A stretch of DNA of 64,000 nucleotides from contig QLIY01000327.1 of the NCBI GenBank assembly GCA_003260075.1, forward strand, positions 10,071 to 74,070, in the 5' to 3' direction. Below the pieces are notes generated by a model. That model was not told where the DNA came from. It saw only the letters and a program-made list of their open reading frames with translations, and ran no database searches. Position 1 is the stretch's first letter. Each line of letters starts with the position of its first letter. The stretch comes from Phallusia mammillata (Eukaryota > Chordata > Ascidiacea > Phlebobranchia > Ascidiidae). This document shows positions 1 through 16,300 of this stretch, in pieces. The translations under genes were made by a program, and so were the position numbers.

Positions 1-575
1 GATTATGCGCAAACAATTGTTCTTTTGCAACACAAGTAAGATTGTAGAACCTTGGTCTCTTGGCAGTTCTACGGATATGGCTTTGTGTACCAGTACGCAA
101 ACATTTGGCTCTAGTTTCAAAACCACTGCCCTAGAACCAATCAAATAGTAATGTGGAATAAAGGTAAAAAAATACGTTTCTGTCTAGTTTTTAGCGCCTG
201 GTGCAGTTTGTATTATCGACAACCGAAATTGTATTCTGACATCAAAGGCCTCACTTAGTGCCCTAAAAGGCCGCATGCGGCCTTTAGGCCACAGGTTCCC
301 CACCCCCGCTTTAGGGGAAGGATTTGTAAGGCTATGGAAACTCCGGTCTACAGTTGATTTGGTTTAACTTTTACAGTTGATGTGGCTTAAGATCTAAATT
401 CTAAACAAATACTCACCCGTCGAACACAACCACCGGAGTGATATTGCACGATTTCAAGTTGTTGAAAAATTGCTCGATCACCGATTTAAAACTGACGTAG
501 TTTCCCCTAAAAAACACCGGTTTAAATACAGTGCAGTTGAACACTGCAAGTTTAGTTGGTGTTGATTGGTTAAAG
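1..575. other. Intergenic sequence, no gene recognised
   Basis: I see no exon-like open frame with splice sites and no recognisable domain. The stretch is AT-rich, with a short GC-rich patch near 265-310 containing a small inverted sequence around ggccgcatgcggcc. Confidence 0.5.
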
Positions 576-799
576 CTGTGGTACCTACCTAACATTTTCC
601 ACAAATTTCTCCCCTAATAATTAAAAACATTGATTTCCTCCCTAATATATTACATAGTAGATGCTAACATAGTAGAAGGTCATATTCCCAGAGCTGAAGT
701 GTCTATTTACAAACCACATGCACAAATTAAAGTAAAATCCTCTTCTCAAGTTTTAAATTCCTTCCCCAAATTTTAGCATTTCTCCTTTGGGAACCACTG
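576..799. mobile_element. Old non-autonomous hAT-like element
   Basis: The left end reads CTGTGGTACC and the right end reads GGGAACCACTG, giving imperfect terminal inverted repeats of the hAT type. The flanking octamers ggttaaag (568-575) and tgtttaag (800-807) match at 6 of 8 positions, as expected for an aged 8-bp target duplication. Internal phrases such as 'attcctccc...tacatagta' resemble the element at 59732-59989. No transposase is encoded. Confidence 0.5.
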
Positions 800-960
800 T
801 GTTTAAGTTTCGTTTTTTTCATTGAGTGACAAGCCAAATTTAAAAACATTTTACTCTCAAAACTTATAAACTGTTACGTAAGACCAAACGAGCGATAAGT
901 TTACAGTGCCGGGACTTTTTGTGCTTGTTTATTTTAAAACCCACCGTCCGTTTTTGTCAC

Positions 961-1336
961 TTTCAAAGTACAACATGTACAGGACTTCACTGCCATCCAG
1001 GACCACATACTGGTCGTGTAAATCGACAGATTGAAGGAGTCGTTCGCGGTACAATTTCAGAAAACTCTCAAACGAACTTATACCCATTATTTACGTTTCC
1101 TCCTTAACTGTCAATGATAAATAACAAAAAATACGACTTGATAACTGANTTCAAAGTACAACATGTACAGGACTTCACTGCCATCCAGGACCACATACTG
1201 GTCGTGTAAATCGACAGATTGAAGGAGTCGTTCGCGGTACAATTTCAGAAAACTCTCAAACGAACTTATACCCATTATTTACGTTTCCTCCTTAACTGTC
1301 AATGATAAATAACAAAAAATACGACTTGATAACTGA
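961..1336. repeat. Direct duplication of about 187 bp joined by a single N
   Basis: Bases about 961-1148 recur essentially unchanged at 1150-1336, with the only N of this region (1149) at the joint. No coding content is evident. A lone N at the junction marks an assembly join, so this is probably one sequence written twice. Confidence 0.85.
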
Positions 1337-1479
1337 AAACAATTGTCGAGTTTTCAACGCAAATCGTAATAACATAATAGATTTTACCACGCCACAAATA
1401 TGTGCGTTTCTATATATGTGATCCTAAAGCAGGATTTAGCAGGCATTTATTGTTAAGTGAATGAAATAGAAAACACAGA

Positions 1480-1585
1480 AGCCCGGTAAAACTTCGTATT
1501 CTTAGTATACAAGTGCGCAAAGTCCTACCCCCCCCCCAGAAGCCCGGTAAAACTTCGTATTCTTAGTATACAAGTGCGCAAAGTC
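1480..1585. repeat. Direct duplication around a C-run
   Basis: A segment of about 45 bp starting agaagcccggtaaaacttcg occurs immediately before and after the 10-C run at 1528-1537. This is the leftmost example of the homopolymer junctions seen throughout the window, and it has C polarity like those to the right of 22.4 kb. Confidence 0.8.
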
Positions 1586-2411
1586 AGATTTCAGATTCAA
1601 AGGTAATATTGTAGGTTGTTTGGTTTGCCGTCAATGAATAACCGCTTGTCAGCAGGGTTGCTATTTGATCTCTCGCCAAACCCGTATTTGTATTTACATT
1701 TCAATCATGACTGCAAACTTAAAATACTGCCTAGGTAATCCTCTGCGTTTTCCAAGCTTTAAAGCTCAAGTTTTTGGTTGGTTTGGTCCTACCTAATTGG
1801 CCAGGGGTGTTAACGTGCCAAAAAGCGTTTAATATCGATCTGATTGGATATTTAAATAACTGTATATACTAATTATGATATAAGTAAATATATTGATGTA
1901 CGATTAAATTTATGGATTTAATGACTACTTAAAGCCTTAAAACTTTGGTTTTGACTTGGTTTGGCCCATACCTAGATAGGCAGAGGTGTTTGTGGGTCAA
2001 AACAGCGTTTTCGAAATGATTTCAGTATTTAAACAACTGAATATACGAACTGATAAATATGATCACCGATGATGACATGAGTAAATACATTGATGCACGT
2101 TTGAACGGATTTATGTGGACCAGACTGTTGATTGTAAGACAGCAGTTTTATAACGAAGATATATCCAAGTTTACATTTTCAATACACAGACATTTCTGTG
2201 CAGCACCAATAAAGCTGGCAGAGTGTTCACTTAACTGTAGTCAAATTAAACAAACCTTTTACATTTAGAGTTTAGGGCAAAAACAAGTTTTGAGTCTCAC
2301 TTCTATGCAATACACAGCCAAATTCTACCTCAAAAACTGGCTAAGCAGTTTAAAAATGCCTATAATGTGCTTCCACATACACAAGCCATCTAATTACATT
2401 TTAACACCACT

Positions 2412-2665
2412 GTGAACAGCATTAAAAATGCACGTTGTGGCCTAACCATGATCTTTGCGCAGTATGGATTTTTAGGCGTGCAAAGGCTTTACGAACAGTG
2501 CGCAATTTCAAAGATTAGAGTACACATTAGGTTCGAGCTAACAGCAAATAAAAGGCAATATAATAATCTGGCACAAACCATAAACAATCGCCTGATTGTG
2601 ACTAAACAACTGCTGCGCAAACGTCAAACCTACTAGTTCCCCTTGCTGACTTGCTCCACACAACA
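2412..2665. repeat. Dispersed repeat, copy 1
   Basis: Shares long stretches with 6815-6890 (cacgttgtggcct...cagtatggatttttaggcg) and, in its second half, with 7600-7790 (gcaaaggctttgcaaacag ... ctgctgcgcaaacgtcaaacctat, allowing changes). The three copies together suggest an interspersed element of at least 350 bp. I found no terminal repeats or coding domain, so the class is unknown. Confidence 0.55.
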
Positions 2666-3445
2666 AAGCTCAGACAAAAGGTTAAAATGGAACCTACAGG
2701 GAATTCCCCACCGCCGAAAGTTGTGTCTCGCCAGCTCGATTGTGTCGTCACCGTCACGTGTGTCTGGTGACGTCTGCTGGAAAGTTAAGTACACACAGCC
2801 AATTTAACTTTGCTTTAGCAATCAAGTACTTACAAACCGCATTTTTTTATGTCGCTTAACTTTACTAATTGCAAGAAAAATCAATAACAACCTACTACTA
2901 CAGCCATACTTCAAACGCTACATTAACAGACATTGATAAAAAAATACAATTTGGCTGTGTGGATAAGGTTATCGTTTGTTAAACATACGTTTCGGTTGTA
3001 GAAATGTGTTTGTTGTATAGTTTTTGCCGACTTAAAAGTGGAAAAACTGGTCACAATTCTGCTGTGACGATAAATTGACGTTGTTACGTTTTAGGTTTCC
3101 AGTTTTGTGACGCGAACAACTGAAGATTTGCGATGAACGTAACCTGCACCTATTTGTTAATTAAATGTATTTAATGGGAATGCTGTTTAGCATACCCCTT
3201 ACTTGTATGCGGTAATATGACGCTCGAGCGTTAACTGATTGGTTGTTCTTCGCTGCTATAATCGGTCAAATCAGTTAAATTTAGTTCACTTATTTTTTTG
3301 CAAACAATAACACTACTGTTGTTTACAATATGTTTAGGACAATTGATTGCGACGTTTCGACTCTTGAAGTTGAAGACTAAAATCGTTTTGGTCAGCAACT
3401 ATAACGGCTGACCAGAGAAAGAAACATTTTACATACCGTTTAAAC

Positions 3446-4149
3446 CAGGGGTTCCCAACTGGGGGTACGAGATTGAACATCAAGGGGTACAAAGACCTTT
3501 GGCCACAGAGCGGCTTTTTAAACAGATTTCACACTACAGTTTTATTTTGGAATTGTAAATATATCATGCCTTTTTGGTCTTTGCCTTGAAAACAAATATA
3601 TCTACAAATAATTGTTGTTATTTAGTAAGAAGTCTCATTGTCTTATAACAATCCTTTTTTTACATGTTGCCAGCAATAAACAACAAAGCACAAAGTTAGG
3701 GATAAAATGCACAGATAAAGGAGGCATTCAATGTAGTCTTGTTGTGAATCTGCCACACACGGTCTACTATCCACCTTTAGAACTAGAGAAAGTAGGGGAA
3801 GGCGGAGCAAAAAGTACACCTCATTGTTTTCATAAAGTGTCAGTACCATTTTGATTCGTGTAACAGCTAAAATTAAACTACTAAACTTTATGTAACACTT
3901 AAACACTGCTGCTCTTTATAGAAGTCTGGAACAGGAAAAATCTAATAAAAGCCTAATTTTATTCTTGGATAGAAAGTTTAATAAAATATTTTTTTCAAGT
4001 TTAAACCAATTTCTTTTAAGACAGCTAAATCTTTTAGTGTTGTTAAATCAGCTTATTATAGCTAAATCCCTAAGAATTTTTTTGGGGGTACGAAGAATGC
4101 TCTGACCTGACAAAGGGGTACGAGCAGCAAAAAAGGTTGGGAACCCCTG
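3446..4149. mobile_element. Non-autonomous hAT element, 704 bp, perfect target duplication
   Basis: The element starts CAGGGGTTCCCAACTGGGGG and ends AAGGTTGGGAACCCCTG, so its termini are inverted repeats of the hAT superfamily. It is flanked by a perfect 8-bp target site duplication, GTTTAAAC, at 3438-3445 and 4150-4157. The sub-terminal motif GGGGTACGA is repeated near both ends. Short open frames inside show no transposase motif, so it must depend on a transposase encoded elsewhere. The intact duplication indicates a fairly recent insertion. Confidence 0.9.
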
Positions 4150-4277
4150 GTTTAAACCGTTTAAAACATTTTACACAGACACTTTATTTCCATCGGTTGT
4201 ATATATCACTTATTGTACATTTATAGCGCAAACACTAACATACAGCCGTTTAATTGTTATTTGAATGGCACGTTCAT

Positions 4278-6310
<2,033 letters not shown>

Positions 6311-8561
6311 CTATAGTAAAAAATATTATCACCTCATTTTATTGTCTAATCTTTTTGTACGTTTTTTGGAATTATGCACATTATTATTTATAAATTTGAC
6401 ATTTTTTACGAATTTTACGCCTCGGATATTCATGTCGTTATACCCAAAAAGAAAATTCGTTCTGATTTTAAAGCGCTCATACAAAACACAAAACAACTTT
6501 ATACCATTCGGACCCGGCGTTTCGTAAATATTCATCATGTTGTAGCAAATGATAGTTGTTTGCCTTCCAATAGTCCCAGACCTAATAGTTGTTTGTTGGT
6601 CAAAGCAAGAATATAAGAACAACCTCCCAACAGCATTGCTATATATTGCTAACACCTACTATGTTACTTAATACACCTACACTATTCTATAATTGTAGCA
6701 CACTGGTAACACCACGCTTCATAGAAGTTGAAACAGGATCCTTAAATACCCGTAAAAGGCAAAATATTTGTTTACCTCAAAATCCTTTCTTAGTTGACCG
6801 TAGGACCACTATGAGCCGCATTAGAAATGCACGTTGTGGCCTTACCATAGTCTTTGTGCAGTATGGATTTTTAGGCGCGTGTAGGCACGCCTGCCTCGAT
6901 GGCGACTTGTTAATGGCGGCTACAATGTAAACTATGATGTTCATTGCAAATTGTTTGGTGAGTCTGATCTTTGCATCTCAATAACAGCTGACTGATTAAC
7001 AGCCACACATATGTCTCTTCTTTCTTTGTATTCTTGAATAACGTTAAAGGCGAACGTTCAAATCAGCTACACATCCACATGGGATAAAAATAGAAGACTC
7101 AAAAATAGTCTAAGAATAGACCCAGAATAGACCAAAAATAGACCCAGAAAAGAGCCAGAATTCACCGGCGACAAAGTCGAAAACAAGCTATTTATAGTAG
7201 AGCAAAATATTGGCTATTGCGTGAAACCTTTTTTCCTTTAAGTTATAGAATTCATTTTATGGCAAAGGTGCAATTTATAAAGTCATAGCGCCCTCTAACC
7301 GAGCTGCTATGCTTCTTCTCAAGTACGAGCGGCTGTGTTCTACTTTAAACTTGAAACGGAAACGACAGTATAAACAAGAGGAAGTATGCGTAATGATGAA
7401 CAAACACCTTATGTTTGTGCAGAACATTCTAGAATAACAAAATGACTCAAAATATCTTATGACTTGCATGAGAACGGAAATACCAACACTTGCATCCAGT
7501 TAAAAAGAGGTTAAACACTTCCCCTACATGCTGTGCAACATTATTGCAAACAACATGCTAACGTTAAACATAAACTTTGTGCACATTAATATCATGACCG
7601 CTACACGCGCAAAGGCTTTGCAAACAGTTTGCAATTTTAAAGTGTAGTATTCAGCTAGTAACGAATGAAAAGCAGTAATATCATCAGGCACAAACTATAC
7701 ACACTTGCCTGCTAAACAACTGCAACTGACCGCTACACAAAAGTCAAACCTATCAGTTTCCTCTTGCTGACGCTGCACCAGTGCCGGATTAACCATTAGG
7801 CAAAGTAGGCACGTGCCTACAGCCTAGTCAAAAATCCAGGCCACTTTAAAATGAGTAGAACACTGATAATTCTAATTTGTTTTTATATGCTCGATGGTAT
7901 CAATGGTATTTTAAGTTTTAAATTGTTGTAATCTTTGCAATAAGCTTGACATAATTGAAGTTTGAACACCGTATTTAAAAATGATATTTATGAAAAAGTT
8001 TAATCGTATGAGGGAAGTGTTTGTTTGAAGTGGATGAGGTGACGGTGCAGACAACAACGTTGGTGTTTTTGTGTTTGCAAGAAATCAACGTTTAAGATTG
8101 TTTGATTTTTTTTAATAAACAGATGCAAGTAGTAACTGGATTAATTATTCTCTTGTAATGTGTAAACAAGTGTAGGTTTTCGAATTTGTTTAGCATCGGT
8201 GATTTTGACGAAGGCTTAGTTTCTGTTGAATAGTTTGTTTACGATTATAATCGTATAACTATAGTGCGATTTCAACTTACAATAACTGAATTTATATATA
8301 TATATATATATAATGCATTCTACGTTAAGTATAAGTTACATGTAAGGAGATGTTAGGTCAAATATCGTTCGTGCAACGCTATTAACGTTAGGGTCATGAT
8401 AGGTCAAGTTTGGACTTAATTACGTAGCAAGTGTACACTTATGCCTCAAATCCATTGTAAGATACACTTGATAAACTGTATGTTTTCGTCAGCTAAGTGT
8501 TACCATGGTGGGGTTTCATTTTGCTGTTGTTCTCATGTTTGCAGAAATTTTAGAAATCTGA
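6311..8561. other. Intergenic region with dispersed repeats; should hold the start of the fibrinogen gene
   Basis: Two segments (about 6815-6890 and 7600-7790) are copies of the dispersed repeat at 2412-2665. A (TA)n microsatellite lies at about 8291-8312. The unlocated first exon of the minus-strand fibrinogen gene should be here, and the promoter of the plus-strand MEIOC gene should lie near 8.0-8.5 kb, making this a divergent promoter region. I recognise no other gene. Confidence 0.5.
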
Positions 8562-10218
8562 ATGGAAAGAAAACTCCCATATTCTCCCTGGTCATCAAAC
8601 GTGGAAGAGAAGTCTAACAAGTGTGTTCATTTTCTTATAAAAATGATTCTATTTCTCATGTTAAAAAAACAAACAATTCAATTAAACTAAAACAATTACC
8701 AAGCTAAAATTGCTGCCTAAATTTGTTGAAATATTTGTCAATTTAAAATATGCTGTATGTTTTAAAAAACAGGCGATTGTACAAGTAAATTCAATTAAAC
8801 TAAAATAGTCACAAAACTGTAAATAGCTGCCAACTTTTTTAAATCATTTGTCAGCATAAAATCAGCTGTACGTTTTTAAAAACAGGCCATTGTAGAAGTA
8901 TAAAAATTATTGCAAAAAATTAGTTTCAGTGTAATTTTTGGGCTAAGAATGCAAAGATTTTTAAGTAAAGTTTTACACAATTTACTAATTTCCAGAAATG
9001 ATGGCGCACTTCATGATTTGGTGGCCAGCATTTTGCGAGACTCTGGGGAGACTGAATGCAGGTAAAAAATACTTCAACATTAAACTTACTGCAGAGACTA
9101 AGTAGTTGTCATGTTGATTTGCTCTTCTACTGCTCATTTTACCACTTATTGTATTGTTTAGTGTAAATACAAAACCAACAACAGCCTTGGAAAATGAAGA
9201 AATTCCAAAACCTAACTTCTGCACTCCATCTCCCAGTAAAAAGGTGAGCATTAAAAGCAACAAAGGCGGAGATATGATGTGTTTAGAAATGGTGTTGCAC
9301 CATAGCTTTAAAGAAAGCTTGATTGTATAAAAATCATTGGATATAACTCTGTTTTATACTGGTCATGTTAGCTAACTAAAATATAGCAAGGGGGGGGGGA
9401 TTTAGGAATGGTGTTGTAGCATAGCTTTAAAGAAAGCTTGATTGTATAAAAATCATTGGGTATAACTCTGTTTTATACTGGTCATGTTAGCTAACTAAAA
9501 TATAGCAAATACTTATGTAAGATATCCGGTTTATGTGGCCAGCGATGTGTAAAATACTGATAAAATTTTGGTATTTTGGATTCCAATAAACTGATCTGTT
9601 TATAAGTACCCATAATGTAATGGGTAAATGTTGAGAATAAAGGAGATTGAGTTTTGGGTCTGATTTCATATAACGTTCTTTATTACTTAGTATTTATTGT
9701 TAAGTACTTATTTAGATTCCGGTACCAACCATAGAAAAGCGGTCTAATCTTCATCGTTACCTCACTACTGTGGGTAATACAGGTTATGAATCGGTTTTCA
9801 CCAATATCAGGACAGGTGCCGAAGGAGACAGGGTTTGCAATGTTGGAGACAGTTTTTTTCCCGGTCCCCAAAGTGCTGTTGGAAAAGCTACCTTACCACA
9901 TGCACCTATATATGAATGCAAGTTGATTCATTTTTGTTTTTTCAAATCCCATTAAGGTTTGTTTCAATTAAGAAAGAGGTCAGTTTAATATGTTGGTCGT
10001 GTTTGCAAAAGATGTACACTTTCTTTCTTGTAATGACACAAAAAATCTTTTGGGGGGGGGGGTTTGCAAAAGATGTACACTTTTTTCTTGTAATGAAACA
10101 TAAAATCTTTTTAAATTTATTGAAGAGAAAGCTTTAAAATTTACAAAAATAATTGCTATGTGTGGTGATGCAAAAAGAAGCCGAAGTTTTGGCAAAGTTG
10201 GAAATAATAGCTCAGTGT

Positions 10219-10303
<85 letters not shown>

Positions 10304-13300
10304 AATTGACAAAAATAATTGCTATGTGTGGTGATGCAAAAAAAGCCGAAGTTTTGGCAAAATTGGAAATAATAGCTCAGTGTATTTTTGCCAGTTGTGC
10401 AAAAAGGTTAATCATTGAAACATATTGATATATTATTTGTGCCCTAACAGCTGTTGTTGTTTAGCAATTAAGGAGCAAAGCAATGGCAGCTTCTTATCAG
10501 GTAGCGGTGATTATCTTTCTTCGCCAAGTTTTAATGGAAGTTTAGATTATTCGGAGAACAAGCTGGATATGTTTGAAGATTCAAGGTTTAAGTCAGATTA
10601 GTAGTAGCAATGAAATCTTGTAGTATTTCAGCTTTAATGTAGATAGGAGCCCACAATTTATACATGTTTTATACATAAATATCTGTTTAAGAAAGGCGCA
10701 ATGACTGCTAAGACTTAACAAAGGTATTATTTATTATATGATACTGCAGTCAGCAAACTAAAACTTGAAAGTTACATTAAAAAAAAGAGTATGTTATAAA
10801 CACGGCCATGGACACCGATTACCAAGGAAAGAATATTTCCAAATTTTTATTATCAACCCAGTTGTCCAACCTTTTTAAAGATTTTTATCACTAAAGAACA
10901 CAATACATAGGTAAAGACGCTTTTGTTGCTAAACTTGTCTTGTTTCATGTAGAAATTCGAACTGCCACCCTCAAGGAGTTGGGTCTTCAAAGTTCAGCAT
11001 GTCCTCATGGTGCGACTTCGCCCCAAGAATGTTTGGTGATATTGGACAACCCATCAATAACGGCAATGGTAATTAGTCTCTGATAATAAGTTGTCAGTTG
11101 CATGATGGTGTAGTTTGTTTTGTCACTGGGCAAGCAATGCCTGAATGTGTTGTATGATCACTTTTGATACGAAAAAAAAGTTTAAATTTTGCAAGTAGTG
11201 TGGCTAACACATTTGAGTTTGCTTTAGTATCACAAGGGAAACAGCTTAATCTATTAAAGGATCACACATCTGCAGAATTGAAAGATACCTGCAAGATGTT
11301 TTTAGGTTGTAATGTATACCATTCTACAAAGTACAAAGTTAACAGGGGTTAAATACTAAAAAACACCTTTATTTTTTACTGCATTCAGTAAAAACGCAAT
11401 ATTTAGGTGTGGATTTAAACAATGTATAATACATTTACAGCTGTTGGTGATATGGGTAGTTTGCCATCACAAACAAACCAACAACAAACTTCAGATATTT
11501 ATTTGCATTCAACACCACAACAAGTTCAACCAGTAAGAAATGATGTCAGCAATCTGTCTCCAAGGTAATGATTTGAAATACATTATAACGACATGAGGTC
11601 AGTTTATCTAGTTTTATGGTAAATGTTATTTTTTGTAAAACAAATTGTGGATGACTTAATTTTTTGTAAAACAAATTGTGGATGACTTAATTTTTTGTAA
11701 AACAAGTTGTGGATGGCAAAATTGTGGTTTTCAAGTTGTTTGGTTGGCTATGTTATCAAATATTTTCCCATCATGCTAAATCTGTAGGTAGTTGGATAGA
11801 TCCTAATAAAGACAGAATAAATTTACCTGTATACTTTATTTACTAGTCACAAACATTTAATTTGCATATATAATTCAATTTGCATTATAAAATTGCTCAC
11901 CAAGTAAAACACTAAATATTGCGAAGAGGCTACAATTGACTAACATACTTTATTAAAGTTGAGGTCAATTTATTATAATGTACCAATTTCTTAATACAGA
12001 TGCTTATGTATATTTTATGTGATTAGAAGAATCCGGTTAATCGCATACTGGTTAATTGCATAGAGATAGAAAATGCCAACCATGACNTATTAAAAGAAAC
12101 CAGTTAATCGCATACTGGTTAATTGCATAGAGATAGAAAATGCCAACCATGGGGGGGGGGCATTATTTATTATATGATAATGCAGTCAGCAAACTAAAAC
12201 TTAAAAGTTACATTAAAAACAGAGAGTATATTATAAACAGGGCCATGGATACCGATTACCAAGGAAAGAATGGGGGGGGGGAACAAAATCAAATACACTA
12301 ATGCATATTCTGTTTAATTAATCAAATCAAATTTTTCATTCGAATAATTGGATCCACCTGTGTATCTGAAATATATTATCAACAGTTTAAATCAGGGCTT
12401 CCCAAACTGGGGGTCGCGGCCCCGGAAGGGGTCGCTTAACAAACTTGAGGGGTCGCAGAGAGCTGTAGGGGGGGGGGAATCCTAATAAAGACAGTATAAA
12501 TTTACCTGTATACTTTATTTACTAGTCACAAACATTCAATTTGCATATATTATAAAATTGCTCACCAAGTAAAACACTAAATATTGCGAAGAGGCTACAA
12601 TTGACTAACATACTTTATTAAAGTTGAGGTCAATTTATTATAATGTACCAATTTCTTAATACAGATGCTTATGTATATTTTATGTGATTAGAAGAATCCG
12701 GTTAATCGCATACTGGTTAATTGCATAGAGATAGAAAATGCCAACCATGACCATTTGTCCACAAAATCAACCACACTAATGCATATTCTGTTTAATTGAT
12801 CAAATCAAATTTTTCATTTGATTAATTGGATCCACCTGTGTATCTGTAATATATATATTATCAACAGTTTAAATGACAGTTTTGGTATGTTTACAGGTCT
12901 GGAGATTTACAAGAGCGGTTAATTCAGCAGAAGTTTCGAGAATTGGGCTTGGGAAATGGAACCCCTCCGTTAGCTAGCAACCAGATACAAAATGGTAAAT
13001 TATTTTTAATCTTATAACACCACACTTTAATTGTCAATTGTAGCATATAAAGGTTTAAAATGAACATAAATTCATAACTGGGATCAGCCCTGAAACGTAC
13101 ATGTAGCCCAGCGATGGTAACACCACACTTTAATTGTCAAGAGTAGCGTATTGCAAAGGTTTAGGATGAACAGAATTATCAGCTCTTAAGAGTTCATGTA
13201 GGCCAGCGGTCACAGTGCTCATATATAAATCATAGTATACCAGGCCTATTGATGGCATTATGGTGACCGGCTGATTTGGTATGATGCCTTTAATAGGCCT

Positions 13301-16300
13301 GTCACGTTCCGATTGTAAAGTATTGTTGTAATCAATAAGCAACAAATTGTTTAGGTTACGGTGCTAATGATGTTCCATCTCTGCCTCTTCGTGCTTTGGA
13401 CCCTATGAAGCAACAAACAACGCCACAGGGGGGGGGGGGTTTTAAATCTTATAACACTTTCATTGTCAAGTGCAGCATGTTGTAAAGGTTTAAAATGAAC
13501 ATAATTATCAGCTCTGAAGAATTCATGTAGGCCAGCGATGGTAACACCACACTTTAATTGTCAAGTGTAGCATATTGCAAAGGTTTAGGATGAACATAAT
13601 TATCAGCTCTGAACAGTTCATGTAGGCCAGGTCACAGCACTCATATATAAATCCTAGTATACCAGGCCTATTGATGGCGTTATGGTGACCGGCTGATTTG
13701 GTGGGGGGGGGGGGGGGGGGGGGGGGGGATGCCTTTAATAGGCCTGGCACGTTTAGATTGTTAAGTATTGTTGTAATTAATAAGCAACAAATTGTTTAGG
13801 TTACGGTGCTAATGATGTTCCATCACTGCCTCTTCGTGCTTTGGACCCTATGAAGCAACAAACAACGCCACAGAAAATTCACAATACTGGTAAGTCAACT
13901 AAACATATTTCACTGTGCTATGTCGTAAATTGAAATAGTTATAAGTAGTTAAACCTCACTTCATTGCCATTTTGCTGTGAGTCAGTAAAAGGGATGCTCC
14001 TTACTAGAGCAAAATCTACCAAATGTTTTGAGTATAGATAAGCAATGTTCCAAAAATTCAGGCTTTAAACATACGATCATTTATTGCTTTGATTCTGTAA
14101 TTAGTCACGTTAACAGCACTTGATCATAACCACTGGAACATTATGCTTTTCAGGTTGTGGTTCCAGTGAGTTTCCTTCACCAATTGAACCACCTGGTAGT
14201 AGAGATACTTGTGGGCAAAACAGATACGACTCTCCTGCTTTTCAATCTATAGGAAACTCTAATTTACGAGAGGTACACAGTGGACAAAATAATACACACA
14301 AAGATTTATTTATTAGTCCGAGAACTTTTAATCAACTCGGTAATCATTAAGATGCCAAACATGATTGGTTGATGGTAAATGTATAATAGTTTGTTGTCTA
14401 TCATTATTGTTTCAACCAATTTGTGGCACTTTTGAAATACTTCTGGAGACACTCTGCTTGCTTCTGATTGGCTTGTTTTACGAATAAACTGTTGCTGCCA
14501 GGCATAATGTATCAAACAAATTTGTAACTCTTCCAGCAGTTTTTTTTAATGTCAGCATATTCTAATTAAATAAAAAACTGCTGGAGCTAAAAAATTTGTT
14601 GATGTATTTTTTTAAAGTTTGAAGTTTGTTTATAAGGTCCATTCTCCTTGGCAAAATGGTGTTCCCGAGTTGTATTTGGGTGGAGGCGACTCAACATCTA
14701 CACTAAACCCCATTTCCACCGAATACAACCCATTTGTAAGAAACACAGGTGGGATAAATGATATGTACATTATATTGTGTACAAATTATTCAAGAAGACT
14801 GAACTGATGGTGCCTGATAAATAGGCGAATTACAATGAAGGCAAATCCTGTAACACAGGTTAATTCCTGTACTCTGTTATAACCAGGGTTGCCATCAACA
14901 TGGAACTTGAAATAAGGACACACGAACAATTGGACTTTCATGTCAAACGAAACAAACGTTTTTTTAACAAATCTTTGCATTTATATGAGCCTTGACATAT
15001 CACATGTGATATTTCTTTTTGACAGGACCAATTCCAACTCCTTGTTTGTGGAAAACACGTAGTGCATCTCACGACAGCTCCGGTCTAGGTTTTTACTTTT
15101 AGCAGGGATTTGACTTGTAATTGTTGAAAATAAGACAACATAAGGACTCAAGTCAAAAACAAGGACAGTTCTTAGAAATAAGGACAAAAACTTTTTGTAA
15201 GACATTGCCATTCAAAATAAGGACAAATCTTAGAAATAAGGACGGTATGGCAACCCTGGTTATAACGTTGCACTTCCAAAATATTGCCTTTGTTATTAGG
15301 ACAAACTATATTAATAAACTGAAGAGTCACCACTTTTAAATTAAGTTTAAACATGGGGTCTGAAATTTTGGCTTACTTCAACATTATGTTACTCCGCTGC
15401 ACCTTTTTTATCACAATCTAGGGGCTATTTGGTTAATTTGTATGTTCTTAGGTTCTTCACAGCATCGTGAAACAGGATTCGAAAACGGTTTTGGGGATGG
15501 GAACCCACAAAGAGAAGTGAGAATTTGTTGTTTGCAGAATTAGTGACTTTTTACAAACATTTTCTATTTTAGGTGAAAACAAACCATCCCTCAGTGACAT
15601 CATTTAACAGTTCTCTAAAACCTGACCCTGATATGAGGTGTAGTCCCTTACCCCATCAGGCATTTGGGCTTCAAGGCTACCAAGCTCTCATGAATAAACC
15701 AATGCCCCAAATGGGACCCCAGACCCAAAACCCCATGATGCCGGCATACATGCCTCATCCATTTATGCCTCATTTTGTTTACCCCACCATGTACCCCTCT
15801 TTGACCCCCCTGGATCGGGCAAAACTTCAAGTGGTTGGTGCTGAGATGCCAAACCCCTTTATGTACAACCCCATGGCCCCAGGATTTCCCTGCAACCCCA
15901 CTCAGCTTGCTCAACAAACAAGGGGTTACCCACCCATGGTGACTCCATATTTGGACGGCAAAACTTGGCCTTTTCTGCCCATGGGTGCTAATGGTGGCAT
16001 GATACCATTCACTGGAGCTATGGGTAAGTTGTTCCTGTCTAACCTATTAGATGTATTGACGATCTATAAGTTCAGTTGTGCGGATGAACTATAAGATCAG
16101 ATAGGCCATCACTGCGACTGATTTAAACTTTGGAGAAGGGTTGTAAAATCGTTAAATTTGTTCCCTTATCGTATACTTATCAATAAATAGGAATCATTAT
16201 TGATTTTGATCTTTATAGTGCATTCGTTTCTGCTACAAAACTCGTCAGTGTTTGGTTATTTTTGCCTCAATTCCCTGCTAAGACTTGAAATTAACCTTAA

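Noticed and set aside
3612..3906. Overlapping small open frames as a possible transposase
   Set aside because: They lie inside the non-autonomous hAT element, overlap each other on opposite strands and show no DDE or BED zinc-finger motif.
6329..6930. Small frames between 6.3 and 6.9 kb as the missing first exon of the fibrinogen gene
   Set aside because: None has a Met and a donor leaving phase 1 into the exon at 6310, and part of the region is a dispersed repeat also found at 2.4 kb.
9980..10428. Long poly-glycine (plus) and poly-proline (minus) open frames
   Set aside because: They read through the 78-G run, which joins two copies of the same intron segment. Neither frame has codon structure outside the run.
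13523..13750. Open frame with a proline tract on the minus strand
   Set aside because: Caused by the 26-G run at 13703; the surrounding sequence is duplicated intron.
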